DNA from: Theocolax elegans
Taxonomy: Eukaryota > Arthropoda > Insecta > Hymenoptera > Cerocephalidae
Assembly: GCA_026168455.1 (NCBI GenBank)
Contig: CM047426.1
Span: forward strand, 2,659,501-2,723,500
Reading direction: 5' to 3'
DNA: 64,000 nt
How positions within the stretch are numbered: position 1 is the first letter of the stretch; every line of letters starts with the position of its first letter. Under the pieces are notes generated by a model that was not told the DNA's origin, did no database searches, and saw only the letters and a list, made by a program, of their open reading frames with translations. Position numbers and translations under genes: made by a program. Below, piece by piece: positions 1 to 11,665 of the stretch.

Positions 1-791
1 TGCAGCTTCGCTATCAGCGACAGCTTGATCTTCTGAGAGACTAGATAATAGCGCTGCATGATGGGACACGAACCGCCCACATCAATTTCATGCTCAGCTA
101 AGTTAGTACAACCTAGCTTTGCATTCAGAGCATTCAAACGCTTTTCCAACAACTGATTGAGTTGTTTGCGTTGCGCTTCGTCAATATCTGCTAAGCCAAC
201 GGCAGCTAGTGAGCAGGCCTCACCAATGCCGATAGCAGATACTTCAAGCTGAATTGCTTCGGCCACGTTCTCAATCACTAACTGATTTTCACGGGGCAAC
301 AAAACAGCATTAAATGCACGAATAAAGTCGGCACCGAGAATGCAGTCGGCGTCGAGATCGCTCATCACTAGTACGTCCAAGTAATGGCGTTCATTCGCTA
401 AATCAAACGGCAGCTCTAAACGTCCAAGTATTGGAGCGCGTTGGCCGTTAGCGAGTCGTGCACCTGGTCCAATGTAAGGAGTTAACGGTTTTCCTATGGC
501 TGATGCTATTTGCAAGCCTAAGGAATTAATAACCGTGCGAGCCGCCCCTGAATCGTACAAAGCGCGTACGCGGAATCCACCGATTCCAATCTGCAGCCAC
601 CAGCGAGGTAAACTGCGGAGTTTCCTCCTCCACTGGCGTTTCAGCGCGGGAATCGCAAACACCTTTTTCCGCTGATTGTCTGTCCACTCCGACAGGCAAA
701 AGCGAGGGCACTTTTTCCGTTTGCGCAGGTACTGATTGTGACTTATCACCATCAGAGGTCTCACTAATAATTGGGGCGATAGGGACCTTAT
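1..791 (-). CDS. pol: LTR retrotransposon pro-pol, 5' end only (partial)
   Basis: A reading frame on the minus strand is open from 791 to the window edge and overlaps the end of gag in a different frame. It shows the hallmarks of a retropepsin-type aspartic protease: hydrophobic strand then Tyr-Asp-Ser-Gly-Ala (DSG codons at 546-554), and a later Ile-Leu-Gly-Ala-Asp-Phe motif near 325-345, the second family hallmark. After a linker comes a Glu-His-x-Ile-Asp-Val-Gly segment and an Ile-x-Gln-Arg-Tyr-Tyr-x-Val-Ser motif near 30-80, which in Ty3/Gypsy elements sits just before reverse transcriptase. The element's catalytic reverse transcriptase, RNase H and integrase would lie beyond the left edge. 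No stop is seen in the visible part, so this copy may be fairly young. The frame is +1 (equivalently -2) relative to gag, so expression would need a frameshift. Superfamily assignment is secure; the lineage within Ty3/Gypsy is not. Confidence 0.85.
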   Translation of the reverse strand, partial: MRSLSPQLLVRPLMVISHNQYLRKRKKCPRFCLSEWTDNQRKKVFAIPALKRQWRRKLRSLPRWWLQIGIGGFRVRALYDSGAARTVINSLGLQIASAIGKPLTPYIGPGARLANGQRAPILGRLELPFDLANERHYLDVLVMSDLDADCILGADFIRAFNAVLLPRENQLVIENVAEAIQLEVSAIGIGEACSLAAVGLADIDEAQRKQLNQLLEKRLNALNAKLGCTNLAEHEIDVGGSCPIMQRYYLVSQKIKLSLIAKL

Positions 792-2985
792 CTATTACGC
801 CCCTTTTCTCGTTTCCCGAGCACTCAGGACAATCCGTCTTGATATACCCGGGCCAACCGCAGCGATAGCAGTACACACGCTCTTTGGGACCTGCTTTCTT
901 ATCGCGGTTGCGACTACGCGCGGATTTTCCATTAGTAATGGATGATTTATTTTTACCATCATCCTTCCTCTCGGTACTAGTCACGCCAGATGGCTTATCA
1001 GAAACATTCTTTGCTCCTTTCGGCGCACCTGGTTTACTAAAATTACGCGCGTTTTGGCCTTTCTTATTGGCGGAATTCGCACAAGAATTCGCATATTTGC
1101 TAAATCTTTCATCTAGCATCTTCTCTAAGAGTTTGGCCAAATTTTCCATTGTCGGTTCTGCGATACTCGCTACTTTTACCGTAGCATCATCGCTAGCAGC
1201 TTTTCCGCCCTTCTTACCTCTGGTATCTGGCTGCTTATAAGCCACAGAAGGCAGAACGCTCTTTTCTGGCGGCGGAGGCGCGGGAAAATTCCGCTCTTCC
1301 TCGATAAGCTCTTCCGCCTGACGAGCTAGCTGCACAAGCCTATCGACGCTTGTAACTTTTTCTTTCGGAACTAACTTCCGAACAGACGGCAACATGTTAG
1401 CATACAACATGTCTAGCTGAAACTGCGTACTTGGAGGCGCATTCATTCTGCTAAATATAGTTAGCAAGCAGAAAATGTAATCGCGAGCAGGCTCTTCTCT
1501 ACCCTGCTTGCGTGCTTGCGCTTCCGCCATTAAGCGCTGCTGAAAGTTCTGCTCAACGCCATAACATCGTCGAGCAGCATTGCAAAAATCAGCCCAAGTA
1601 TTCCAATCTTTCCGCGATTGGCGATACCAATGTAGCGCTACGCCAGTTAACAACTCCGAGAAAGCATTCAGTAAATCCGCGTCGGAAATATGCGCTAACT
1701 TGCGACATTCTTCTACGCGCTGAATAAATTCCTCGATGCTTTCGCGTTTTTCGCCAGAAAACTTAATTTTCCATTGGCGAACCGTGCGACCTACGTCATG
1801 TGACTGTGTAAGCGCTCTCGTCGACATATTCGATAAGAGTTGCGTAAGCTGATCGCTTGTCACAACAGGCACATTTCCCCCCCTTCCAGACTCATGCCAA
1901 TCCGCAGGAGGTGGCAGAGACGAAAAATTTGACGTAGGAGTTGGGAAACTCGGAGCGTTTACGTTTAAACGCGAATTCGAATTAATTCCCGCCTGTGTGT
2001 GTGTTGACGCTTGAGATACTTGCTGATACTTATTAGTTTCAAAATAATTTAAATTAAATGTATCTTGAAAATTCACACTTTTGCGATTTTTCCGCTGCCT
2101 TTCCGGTATAACTGATGTTTGTGTCGGAAGCTGCGTACTAGTCGCGAAATTTGCTAATTGCTGCCTTAAAGTGTTTAATTCTTTTTCTTGCTGTAAGGCA
2201 AGCGATTGCGCTTTACTCAACTCCAGAGCTAAACCCCTTGGAGCATTGTAAATCTCGCCATTAGCAAGTGTGCATAAAACGGTCTCAGTATTTATTTTAT
2301 TATTTTCTTTTGACGAAAATACCGTTTTCGGTATCGTACCTCTTGAATGTGAATGCGTACTCGTCGCTTGCGTTGTCGAGTACGTAGTTGTCGTAGCGGT
2401 TGTTATCATCGCGGTCGATATGGTAGGAATTGACTTTACCGGTATCGTTGTGTTGTCCGTTGTTGTTGATTCAAGTTCAAAATTTGTTTCAAAATTGTTT
2501 TTCATCGCGTTTTCCGACGCGTTTTCCGCGTAGTTACCCGCGATATTTCCCGCGTTAACTTCGCTATGATGCGATTCCCCATCAGAATCGGTCTGTCGAT
2601 TATTATTCGACAACGAACTATTAGCGAGCGGAGCAAATCCGCTCTCGTTCATTTCGTTCAAATTCTGAACTTGTCTATGCGCAATCTGTTTTTGTGCTTC
2701 TTCGCTAAAGTTGGAGCTTTTTAAGACAGTGCAAAGTCTTTGTTCTCGACGAGTCCGCGATACTATTTCGCTTTCTTCGCTAATTGATCGCACGAAATCC
2801 GCGGCTGTGTAATCGCCGCGTAAACGTCTATATAACCTATCTACACGTACAAAAGGCGTACCATCGCGCGTCAATTCTAATTGATCGAGTACAAAGTCGA
2901 ATTCATTCGCAGTTAAATTCAAAATCCATCCTTGGATTTCAATTCCATACGTTTGGTCGAAGTCGCTGTCATTCAAAAACGCCAT
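526..2985 (-). CDS. gag: LTR retrotransposon Gag polyprotein, 819 aa
   Basis: This is the only long intact frame in the window. It starts at an ATG (2983-2985) and ends at TAA (526-528). The N-terminal half is low complexity (Asn/Ser, then a Thr-rich run near residues 185-215) with a short Leu/Gln-rich coiled-coil-like stretch near 250-282. A retrotransposon Gag capsid domain lies at about 400-570, recognisable from the Ala-Leu-His-Trp-Tyr-Arg and Trp-x-x-Trp-x-x-Phe motifs. A Lys/Arg-rich linker follows, then one zinc knuckle near 703-718. The knuckle reads C-x2-C-x4-Y-x4-C, so the usual His is Tyr. The last 88 codons or so overlap the protease frame. Gag packages the element RNA into intracellular particles. 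An endogenous, possibly still active, insect Ty3/Gypsy element is the natural reading; no host function is implied. Confidence 0.9.
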   Translation of the reverse strand: MAFLNDSDFDQTYGIEIQGWILNLTANEFDFVLDQLELTRDGTPFVRVDRLYRRLRGDYTAADFVRSISEESEIVSRTRREQRLCTVLKSSNFSEEAQKQIAHRQVQNLNEMNESGFAPLANSSLSNNNRQTDSDGESHHSEVNAGNIAGNYAENASENAMKNNFETNFELESTTTDNTTIPVKSIPTISTAMITTATTTTYSTTQATSTHSHSRGTIPKTVFSSKENNKINTETVLCTLANGEIYNAPRGLALELSKAQSLALQQEKELNTLRQQLANFATSTQLPTQTSVIPERQRKNRKSVNFQDTFNLNYFETNKYQQVSQASTHTQAGINSNSRLNVNAPSFPTPTSNFSSLPPPADWHESGRGGNVPVVTSDQLTQLLSNMSTRALTQSHDVGRTVRQWKIKFSGEKRESIEEFIQRVEECRKLAHISDADLLNAFSELLTGVALHWYRQSRKDWNTWADFCNAARRCYGVEQNFQQRLMAEAQARKQGREEPARDYIFCLLTIFSRMNAPPSTQFQLDMLYANMLPSVRKLVPKEKVTSVDRLVQLARQAEELIEEERNFPAPPPPEKSVLPSVAYKQPDTRGKKGGKAASDDATVKVASIAEPTMENLAKLLEKMLDERFSKYANSCANSANKKGQNARNFSKPGAPKGAKNVSDKPSGVTSTERKDDGKNKSSITNGKSARSRNRDKKAGPKERVYCYRCGWPGYIKTDCPECSGNEKRGVIDKVPIAPIISETSDGDKSQSVPAQTEKVPSLLPVGVDRQSAEKGVCDSRAETPVEEETPQFTSLVAADWNRWIPRTRFVRFRGGSHGY

Positions 2986-3905
2986 TTTAATTTAACTAAA
3001 TCCAAAAAGAATTTTAAGTTTTAAAGCAAAAGGTATAATTAACACAACTAAGTAATTTGTCTAACAAATTTCTAAAATAACCGCGTATCGCTATAAAATT
3101 TATTTGCGAATACGCTTAAATAAATTTTTATTAGAATAAAAATTAACCAACTTGTATGAAAAAAAAAAAAAAACAAAATTATTTATTCAGAAACTTGTGA
3201 AACAGAACACTCAATTGTTTACAAAAAAAAAATTTTAATTAAAAAGATTTTAATTAATTAACCAAAAAAAAAAAAAAAAAAAATTAAATCTCGATTAATT
3301 TAATAATAAATAATAAATTATATAATTAATAAATAAACGCACTTATAAAAGGAAAAGAATTATAATCAATTCTAATTTACTTGCGCACACGCTCAACACA
3401 CATACATATGTACCACGCGATTCGCTACTATCTACATTTATTACCTACAGCGTATATTAAACACACATACACACATACACGCGAAATAGACTAACTCTAC
3501 CTAGTTTACGATTACACAGCTTAAATTATTAAATCAAATAATTTTTATTTTACGGTGTCGCTTTAAATTATTTAAATAATTAATTAATTAATTATCGGAA
3601 AACCACAGATAATTAATCTTGCGAAACGCTAATATTAAATCGAAAAAGAAAACCGATTTAAATTCGAAATAATACATACTATGAACAACGATTCTAGTAA
3701 CTGTAGAAAAAGTATCAAATATTATTTCTAGCGTAAACACCGCGCGACGCTTGTAAACATAAACACTGCGCGCTCTCGCTCTCGGAAATGCTCCAAATAA
3801 GCACTTTTAAATTTACACGTAAATCGACCCGAAATAAAATTTGTAAATTATTGGAAATTATTTTTGAGACTATTTGTTAATAATTATCCGCGGATCGCTA
3901 TTAAC
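2986..3905 (-). other. Retrotransposon untranslated leader
   Basis: This is about 920 bases between primer-binding site and gag ATG. It is very AT-rich with several A/T homopolymers of 10-19 bases (for example 3159-3173 and 3264-3282) and no credible ORF. A long leader of this kind would hold dimerisation and packaging signals in LTR elements; none can be identified by eye. Confidence 0.7.
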
Positions 3906-3923
3906 CATGCACGTTGGGCGCCA
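3906..3923 (-). promoter_or_regulatory. Primer-binding site, tRNA-Lys-like
   Basis: Read on the minus strand, the 14 bases directly inside the LTR are TGGCGCCCAACGTG. They match the complement of the 3' end of a tRNA-Lys of the CUU type, ending in the CCA complement. The next four bases no longer match the tRNA sequence I recall. The site abuts the LTR end at 3924 with no gap, which fixes both the element orientation (minus) and the LTR boundary. Confidence 0.8.
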
Positions 3924-4670
3924 TGTAACGGTTTTGCTATTTTTTAAATATAAAAAAACAAAAGATAATAACAATCAACTACCGTTAAAACAATAGTCTC
4001 ATTTACACGATCGGCCGCTCAGTAATAATACGACGATCATAAGCCGTATAGGCGGAGGCGGCGGTAATCTTTATTTAGCGAAACGCGAGAAAAAGGGATA
4101 AACAACTAAATAAGCAATAATGCGATATTCAATTAATAACTAAAATAAATGTATTCAGAAAAAGTAATACAGGCGCGTCGCAGCGCGCGAAACGCAGGTC
4201 GATATATACGCGAGTTAAATAAAGAGAGAAAGAGAGAGAGAGACTACAGAACTGACACTTACAGTGTGTAGTTCGCAATAGAAGATCGACTCCAGTGGAT
4301 GAAATCTGCGTTGTCGCTTTTCTCTCCTCTTTGCTGGGAACACTGGGTTGCGTAAACGCTAACAAAATGCAGAGTTCGAACAACACACTAAAATTCGTCT
4401 CTAAACAACACCAGAATCAAACAACTCTCAAAATCTCTACGAGGCGAAATTAATCACGGCCGAGCTAAGTCTAATTATTCGTGTACTCCCAAGTCTCGAT
4501 TCTCTCTCTCTCTCCCTGCTCTTTTCCCTTAACGAAGGTCCGCGATAATCGCCGAAAATCGTCGAACGCCGACCTGTAACAGCTGTATAATGATTAGTAC
4601 ATAGGCTAGACAGAGAGAGAGAATGTAACGAGCAATGTAATATAATCAAATATTACATTGATTCGTTACA
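3924..4670 (-). repeat. 5' LTR of the Ty3/Gypsy element (747 bp)
   Basis: The LTR is bounded by perfect 7-bp inverted ends, TGTAACG at 3924 and CGTTACA ending at 4670, the inner one immediately next to the primer-binding site. In minus orientation a TATATA at about 4202-4207 and an AATAAA at about 4069 could be the core promoter and polyadenylation signal, which would place R roughly between 4175 and 4045 (inference). The partner 3' LTR and left target-site duplication are outside the window. The right flank is an AT dinucleotide run, so the duplication cannot be read. Short ORFs inside it are not genes. Confidence 0.8.
4624..4670. repeat. 47-bp near-perfect palindrome at the LTR U3 end
   Basis: TGTAACGA, a 2-base break, AATGTAATAT, loop AATCAA, then ATATTACATT, a 2-base break and TTCGTTACA form one hairpin that ends exactly at the LTR terminus. 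The LTR tip motif TGTAACG therefore occurs twice, inverted, within 47 bases. Confidence 0.8.
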
Positions 4671-6159
4671 ATATATATATTTTTTTAATTACAAAAGAAA
4701 CTATACATTTATTCAAACACTCCCAAATTTTTCATATTTTTTATATACATCAACATACCGTTAATTAAAATTTCATTCTATACGCAATATTCAATTAAAA
4801 TTGATGGATCTATCGTTAAATAAAAAATCTTTTTATCCCTTTCTTTTTATCTTTATTAAAATCGTATATAGATTCATACGTGATTGCAACGGCCTAACGA
4901 AAAAAAAAATTATTTTGTTTTAATCAATTATTTTTCAAAACCAACATTGGTTCGCGAATTCCCATTTTTTAAAAATAATCGTAATAAATGACTCGTTTTA
5001 TCTTCATTATCCTTTCTAATATAATGGCAGAATTTATAATTAAAAAAAAAAAAGATCTATCAAGCAGCTTAGCATTATGTACGTACCGAACAAAAGGTAA
5101 TTCCTCTGCCATTACATTTTTTTAATAAATAAAATCGATATAGAAAAAAATTAGTCTGTAAGTTGTGTAATTAAAAAAAAATATCTGTAAGAGCATATGA
5201 TTAATGTAATTTTATGTCGGGGCAGTATTGATTTAATTAATAATTAAATATTTTGATGGAAATTTTAAACTTTTTTATTGTTCAAGTTTATTCTGAAATT
5301 TAAAGTATAATTTTTTTATGTAAATTAAAAATAACAAATAGTTTTTTAAGACTTTTTTTGTTTCTGTTGAATTGGCATGCATAAATGCGAAAATTACTGT
5401 GCTTCCTAGATATCGACTAAAATTCTTATTTGTAAAAAAAATATTGTTTAATAGAAAATTAATGATCTAATTAATTTCTATTTTATTAAAGTTTGGAATT
5501 ATTAAAAAATTAAGTAGATAAAAATGTGTAATCTTTATTATTCTAATTTAGTATCAAATTAAAAGTTAAAAAAAAATTATTCTAATTTTTGTAAATAAAA
5601 ATCATGTTGTGCAACACTGAAAGAGTGCATAATTAATTTTTATATCTATTTTTGTAATGTCTTTAATCATTACTTAATTAATTAAATAAAAAATTTTTTT
5701 CCTAATAATTTTAATTTTTTTTAATTGGAAATACAATAGCACTTTTTGTTGATTCTGAAAATTAAAACAGTGTATATATATATATATATGTATAAGACTA
5801 TTAACCCAATTAAATTATGTAATAAATATTTTTAATTAATAAATAATTAATTAGTATCACAAAATTTTTGATCTTGATAATTTACAATGCAATAATAATT
5901 GTCACAACGTACGCAATTTTTTGTAAATTAAAATTGTTGGTATTAATTAATTAATTATTCAATTTTTTATTTTGAATTAAAAGTACAAAAATAATTTCTT
6001 ATTTTTTTTATTTATAACCAATTGTACAAAAATTAATTTCTTACTTTTTTATTTAAAATTAACTGCAAAAAAATTAATGCTTTCAATTAATTATAATTAA
6101 TAATAATAATTAATAATTATAAGTAAAAAAATTAATTTCTTTTTTTTTCTGAAGTGCCT
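4671..6159. other. AT-rich, no gene seen
   Basis: Extremely AT-rich sequence with many short A/T runs, repeated TTAATTAATT words and a TA microsatellite at 5772-5789. No reading frame, RNA gene or transposon end is recognisable. Confidence 0.6.
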
Positions 6160-6490
6160 GTGTACCAAGCGGTCTTATAAATGAAAGACAAACGAATGAA
6201 ATCCAATTGAGGAAGGGGAGGGGAGTATAGGAGATAATGACGAAAAGCCCTTTTGAATATTCGTAGTCGCGTGCACGAGAGACGAAATAAGGAAAAGGAA
6301 GACGATTATACGAGAGTTCGAGCGTCGTTGTGGCGCCGCGAAATCGCTGCATAAATATTCATGCGCGAATTTTGGTGTGCGTGTGATGGTGGACGTTTTC
6401 CACCCGAACTGTCCGGTATGTATTTTAAGCGCGCATTTCCTGGACGACAAATTCGATTGTCCGGTGTGTGTGTGTGCGATCACGAACCGG
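6160..6490. other. GC-richer island
   Basis: A short island with many CpG, such as TGGCGCCGCG near 6330 and GCGCGCATTT near 6427, inside AT-rich DNA. Overlapping minus-strand frames of 80 and 102 codons exist but resemble no family and lack coding character. It could be a conserved noncoding element or enhancer; sequence alone does not decide. Confidence 0.3.
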
Positions 6491-7380
6491 AAGTCGAATA
6501 GTACATTGATTTTTCGATAATGAAAAATTTTGGCATATTTTTCTTTATTTTTGAGGAAAATTATTATTATTCTTATTTGAATTTGTTATCTACTGTTATC
6601 ACTTAATATTTTTAAAATTATTAATTATTTAAAGTATAGATGTGATGTAGAATTTTGTTACTGACAAAGAACGTTTATTTAACAAAAAATATATACATTT
6701 CATTAAATAAAGATCAATATTGCTATCTATATTGCTCCGTCGGTAAAATCACATATTCCACTTTTTTGATCTACAAAATTGCAACTTCACAAAATATATA
6801 AATATTTAAATCATCATATTTAATCACCTAATAATCCTGAATTTTTCGTAAAATATTACATTTCATTAAATAACGGTAATAATTACCCTACATTTCTCGG
6901 TGGGTAACCATCCCCATGATTTCTATGTGAAAAGCAACTTTTTTCCATATTAAAAAAGAATATTATTGCATATATAAATTGTATTCAGAAATTATTAAAT
7001 TTTTGCTATTGTTCAATTTATTCACACTTGTACAACTTTTTATTTTAATGTAAAACTCTCCGCTTTATACGAATAAAGCCAATGCTTTGAAAAGGATGGA
7101 AAAAATTTTTTTTTAAATCTATTAAACCTTGGAAGTGCACTGGAATATCCCAATCATAATTCATAAAACTCTCTCAAAAATGTTTTAATTTTATCGAATT
7201 CAACTTTTTTTTAAAAGTTACACGATTAAAATATTCATATTTATTTTATAACGACGCGTATTTCATTTACAAAAAAATTGAATGTCAAATAAAACAAATA
7301 TACATCAATTATTAAAACATCCAATTAGTATGATGTAATTAAAAAAAAACAAAAATTTACTGAAAATGTATTAAAACTGA
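6491..7380. other. AT-rich, no gene seen
   Basis: No coding frame, terminal repeat or RNA gene recognised. Confidence 0.5.
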
Positions 7381-7670
7381 AATAAGGTTTACCTTATTAT
7401 TGAATAAGGTATACCGTAATAAGCCTTAATCATGATTTGAAGTGGGATAATTAATATTTAAACAAATAAGTAGCAGTGTACTAGTTTGTATTTAAATCGT
7501 ATTAAGGTTTACCTTACTATTAATTAAGGTAATCCCTAATTCGACCTTGACTATAAACAAAATAATCAATATCTATATTAAAAAAAGCAATAATAAACGA
7601 ATTCTTACTCAAACCGTATTAAGGTTTACCTTACTATTCGTTAAGGTAACCTCTAATTTGACATCAACTT
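7381..7670. repeat. Tandem repeat, about 118 bp x 3, palindromic core
   Basis: AAGGTTTACCTTA recurs at 7384, 7504 and 7621 (spacings 120 and 117). Each is followed about 10-18 bases later by a TAAGGTA(A/T) word. The core AAGGTTTACCTT is itself an inverted repeat, so each unit can form small hairpins. Confidence 0.75.
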
Positions 7671-8789
7671 AATTTTAAATGAGCTAATAAACGTTTAATC
7701 AAAAAATTTTTTTTACGCCTCTTACCCTATCTGTGCATTACCGACCGAGCACGCGGATTCTACTTTACCCATTTAAATAACAGGATAATTTTCCCTCGTC
7801 CCTAATAAACGATAATTATCGCACTTAACCTTAAATCGTTGATAGCCCTCCTTTTTAATTTTAACGCCAAGGTAAAGAAAAAAAAGGAAGAGAAAAAGTA
7901 GTAATTACACTCGTTCGAGCATTTTTTACGGAGCGTGTGTAGTTTATTTTTTAATTGGACGTCGCGGGGATTCAACCGCAGGTAAATCTTTCATTAGTCC
8001 GAGATTATCGAGGTAAAGATGATAATTTTTTTTATAAAATCATTTTTTAATTCACCTAAATTCCGTCAGCGGTGGAGGAATTAAGAGGTTATGTCATTAA
8101 TTGAGCGATAAGGGTTAACTTTTCTTAACCGAGCGCATTTTCTCTCTGCAAAAGTGGATCAAACTTGTTAAATTATACCATCTCTTATATATATATACAT
8201 AAACTGAAAGAAAAATAAAATATATATATATATATATATACTCGGAGAGCATGAATAACAAGATTAAACTTAATCGTTGATAAGAAACTTGCGGAAAACT
8301 TTGCAAAAAAAACTATATAGCAATCGATTGAACTACGTGAGCGGATATCCAAAACTTTTTTTTTTATTTTATTAAGGGAAGATTTTACGGTGGGCCAGAT
8401 TTCATTTTAGATAACGTCTCGTTCAGGAAAAAAAGAAAGATGGCGCGAAAATCAAATGCAGTTTTTTTTGCTTGTTAGTCCTCGTTCCTTTCTCATGCGT
8501 TCCGGGGGTGGGCTTTTGTAGTTTTGTGGTTTATGATTTTTTAGCGCTATGCGGGATTCGTCACCATTTTTCGGCAAGGCTGAGTAAAATGGTGCGAGAG
8601 AGATTTTTCCAGGCGATTAACCTTTTTTTTTTCTTTTTATCTTTGTTCTTCTTGCGGTCGTCGTGTGGTAGTATAATATTTTAAAGATTAAACTTTTTTT
8701 GTAATTAATTTTTTAGAAATGCCCAGGGTATTTTTTTTAAGAAATAAAGTCAGTGGCGGGTAGTAATATATTTATATTGCATCGGTGTA
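7671..8789. other. Mixed region with two GC-richer islands
   Basis: Islands at about 7735-8010 and 8390-8610 separate AT-rich DNA. A TA microsatellite lies at 8218-8240. A plus-strand frame of 70 codons from 8472 has no recognisable domain. No gene can be supported. Confidence 0.4.
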
Positions 8790-9870
8790 CAAAATGCAAT
8801 TTCACGCATGTTTGGAACTGTGTGCGTGAAGTAGAATTTTGCATGTGACTGAAATAAAGTCAAATAGTATATTTCAACATATTATTCGAGAATGTATTAA
8901 AATAGAATTTTACGCATCATTGAAATGGAGTGTTTAAAGTAGAATTTTTAAGAAATAATAAAATGAAGTGCGTAAAAGTGCATATTTAGAACATGATTAA
9001 AATAAGTACAAAAAGTACAATTGTACATATTATTAAAAAAATACGATAAAAAAAATGTGATAAGTAAAATTTTACGCATGATTGAAATAAAGAGCATAAA
9101 ATAGAATTTTACACAAGGTATATATGTTAAGTTATTGCGAGGGTGTGAAACGACATTAGCTTCAATACTTGTAATGCGTAAATTAGTACTTCACGCCCAC
9201 TTTACATACGTAAAATACCCACCCAAATGTAGACCGGATGTTTTTTTTTCACTCATGTATATAAAATTCCGTTTTATGTATTCCAAGCATATAACGAGCT
9301 TTTTTTACAAATGTAAAATACGATCTTAACTTTACAGCTCATTGAAGAAATTACAGTATTCAGTATTTTACATATCAATGAAGAAGGTGCAACGATTAGT
9401 GCTTCAAACTTCATTGAAAAGTGCGAAAACTAATAATTTGAAATGAAGTCCGTAAAATACTATATTACGATAGTAAGTAGTAATAGTTTTAAGGACGTAA
9501 AATGACGTTACGCGTACGATAAATAAATTCATAAATTTACAATGCGTACGGAAAGTTCGTAAAGCACTACTTTTACGTACAATTATCGTAAAGCCATCTC
9601 ACAAGCTTAAACAGTTATTTTTCGACCTTCCAATAATTTTATATCTACTGTGCGTGAATTTGCAAACAAATATTTTATACCTCCCTTAAAAAAATGTATA
9701 TTACAATTATTTTACGCACTACTAAAAATGTACGTAAAATAACAATTCAAACATCTCAAGGGTGTAAAATAAACTCCACAATTACTATTAGACCGTTAGC
9801 TCTTTGCACCCTGATTTCCAACCTATATGTAAAAAGTATCATTTTACACCCACTAATTCAAAACTTATTT
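8790..9870. repeat. Degenerate array with core ATTTTACGCA
   Basis: The word ATTTTACGCA or its complement TGCGTAAAAT, exact or with one or two changes, recurs about 17 times (for example near 8906, 8966, 9066, 9447, 9491, 9710). The two orientations often follow each other, so the basic unit is roughly palindromic. Spacing is irregular (15-130 bases), as in an old decayed satellite. Confidence 0.65.
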
Positions 9871-11055
9871 CGCTCAAATTTAACAGCTATGCGCTCGGCG
9901 CAACTTCGTTAACCTACAAAATTTTCGTACTCATTACGAAATGTATATAAAAAAAACATTCGGAATTGGAAAAGTTGAAGTGCGACACTTTTTATTATAT
10001 CTTGAATAGAAAAAAAGTTCAAAATAATTGAAACTTTGAAGCGGAATTATCGGAAGTACTTGCAGTTAAAGAGCTTTCAGTAAGATTAAAATGAAAAATG
10101 TTAGAATGAATCATTAATGAAATAAATTCATAATAATAATAATAAATGTGATATTTAATTAACATAATTTTTCCTTCCAGACGTAAATTTTGCAAACATT
10201 TTAACAGCAATTCCACCGCATTTATATATATATATATAATACATGAACAGCGCGTAATGGTCGTGAAAAGCTTTACAGTAATCCAAATTTTATGTATATA
10301 TGTTATAATAACAAAAGTTAACGACACTTCTATATTCATATATATCTCGAGAACTATTAAATTTTAATCTCTAAAAATTTACACGAATATCCAAAATGTG
10401 CAGAAGGTTTTCTCAAATATATAGGAAATACATTTTTTTATGGATTTGTCGGGGAATTGCTTATATATATCGAGTTAATAAAACGTAATAATCTGACATG
10501 GAAAACTTACGAACGAATGAATATAAATTTAATTCTCTTTAAATTTCGTATTTTCTTTTTCTTTTGGTTTTACGCAACCGTCTTTTCCTTAACGCTCGTT
10601 TTACTTCAAACGCAATTTTCCGATTTTCCTCCACGAAGTTCGGATTTTCACCTTGACGTCTCTCTGTACATATACACAGACACCAAATGGGTAGTCAATC
10701 GTTACGGTTTTCTCACCGGATTTTGACTTTTCGTTTCCACTGGATGCCGAATTGTGAGCTGCACACCGAAACTGTTTTATCGATCGAGTGTTGCTTTTAC
10801 ACTTAGACGTGCATCGTGTATGTATACACAGTGCCTTTTCGCGAATTATTTATTAGTAGTACGTAAGTTTTATGTATTCGGTGGAAACGAGTTTGAGGTT
10901 ATACGACGCGTTTTAAGTTGATCGTCCTTGTTTAACTTTGGTTTTCGTTTAGGGGGAAAAAAAAGAGCGGTTTAAATTTTTTAGTTGGTTCGGAGGCCGG
11001 AGATATGTTGGGAAAATTTAAATTGGACCGTTAAAAAGAATAAATGGTTGGTTCG
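9871..11055. other. AT-rich with GC-richer island, no gene
   Basis: A TA microsatellite near 10223-10238 and an island at about 10555-10960. Frames of about 90-106 codons are present but look like chance frames in biased sequence. Confidence 0.4.
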
Positions 11056-11665
11056 AAAGTTGGTAGCAAAAAAATAAATGAAGAAGTTCTTAATCATTGA
11101 TGATTCTTCAGATAATAGATAGTTTGTAGAATAAGTGTAATGCATCATGAATCATTCTTCAGATGATTGACGATATATAAGGTAATTGTTGTGATTCATT
11201 CATAATTTATCTGAAAATAAATTATTCTAATACTAACTGGCGTAACCATAGAAATTGTATATATTGGTATTAAATTGAAATTATTGATTTAAATGATAAT
11301 TGTGTATTTTACTTTTCAAGTAATTGATTATTTATAGAGTAATTGTAATGAATTAGTGGTAATTTTTCAGATGCATGATAATTCATAGGATAATTGTATT
11401 GTATCATGAATCATTTTTCAGACGCCTGATGATTACTCATAGTGTAATTGTGATGATTATTAATGACTTTCTTATTGAGACATTAATGGTTTTTTAAGAT
11501 GAATTGTTGTATAATTATTAGGAGTCATTAATGATTTTTCAGAAAACTGAAGATTTTTACGATAATTTGTTACGAATTATAAATGATTTGTCTTATACTT
11601 GCTGATTCATAGGACAATAATTAATAATTAATAATTATTCAGAAATAATAATTATTAAGTATCAT
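11056..11665. repeat. Degenerate tandem array, about 60-bp unit
   Basis: Words of the type TAATTGTGATGAATCATG and TTTTTCAGATGNNTGATGAT recur across the segment (for example near 11090, 11150, 11360, 11400, 11530). Unit length varies through indels. Confidence 0.55.

Noticed and set aside
7955..8000. T-arm-like GATTCAACC on the minus strand
   Set aside because: No matching D arm, anticodon arm or acceptor stem around it.
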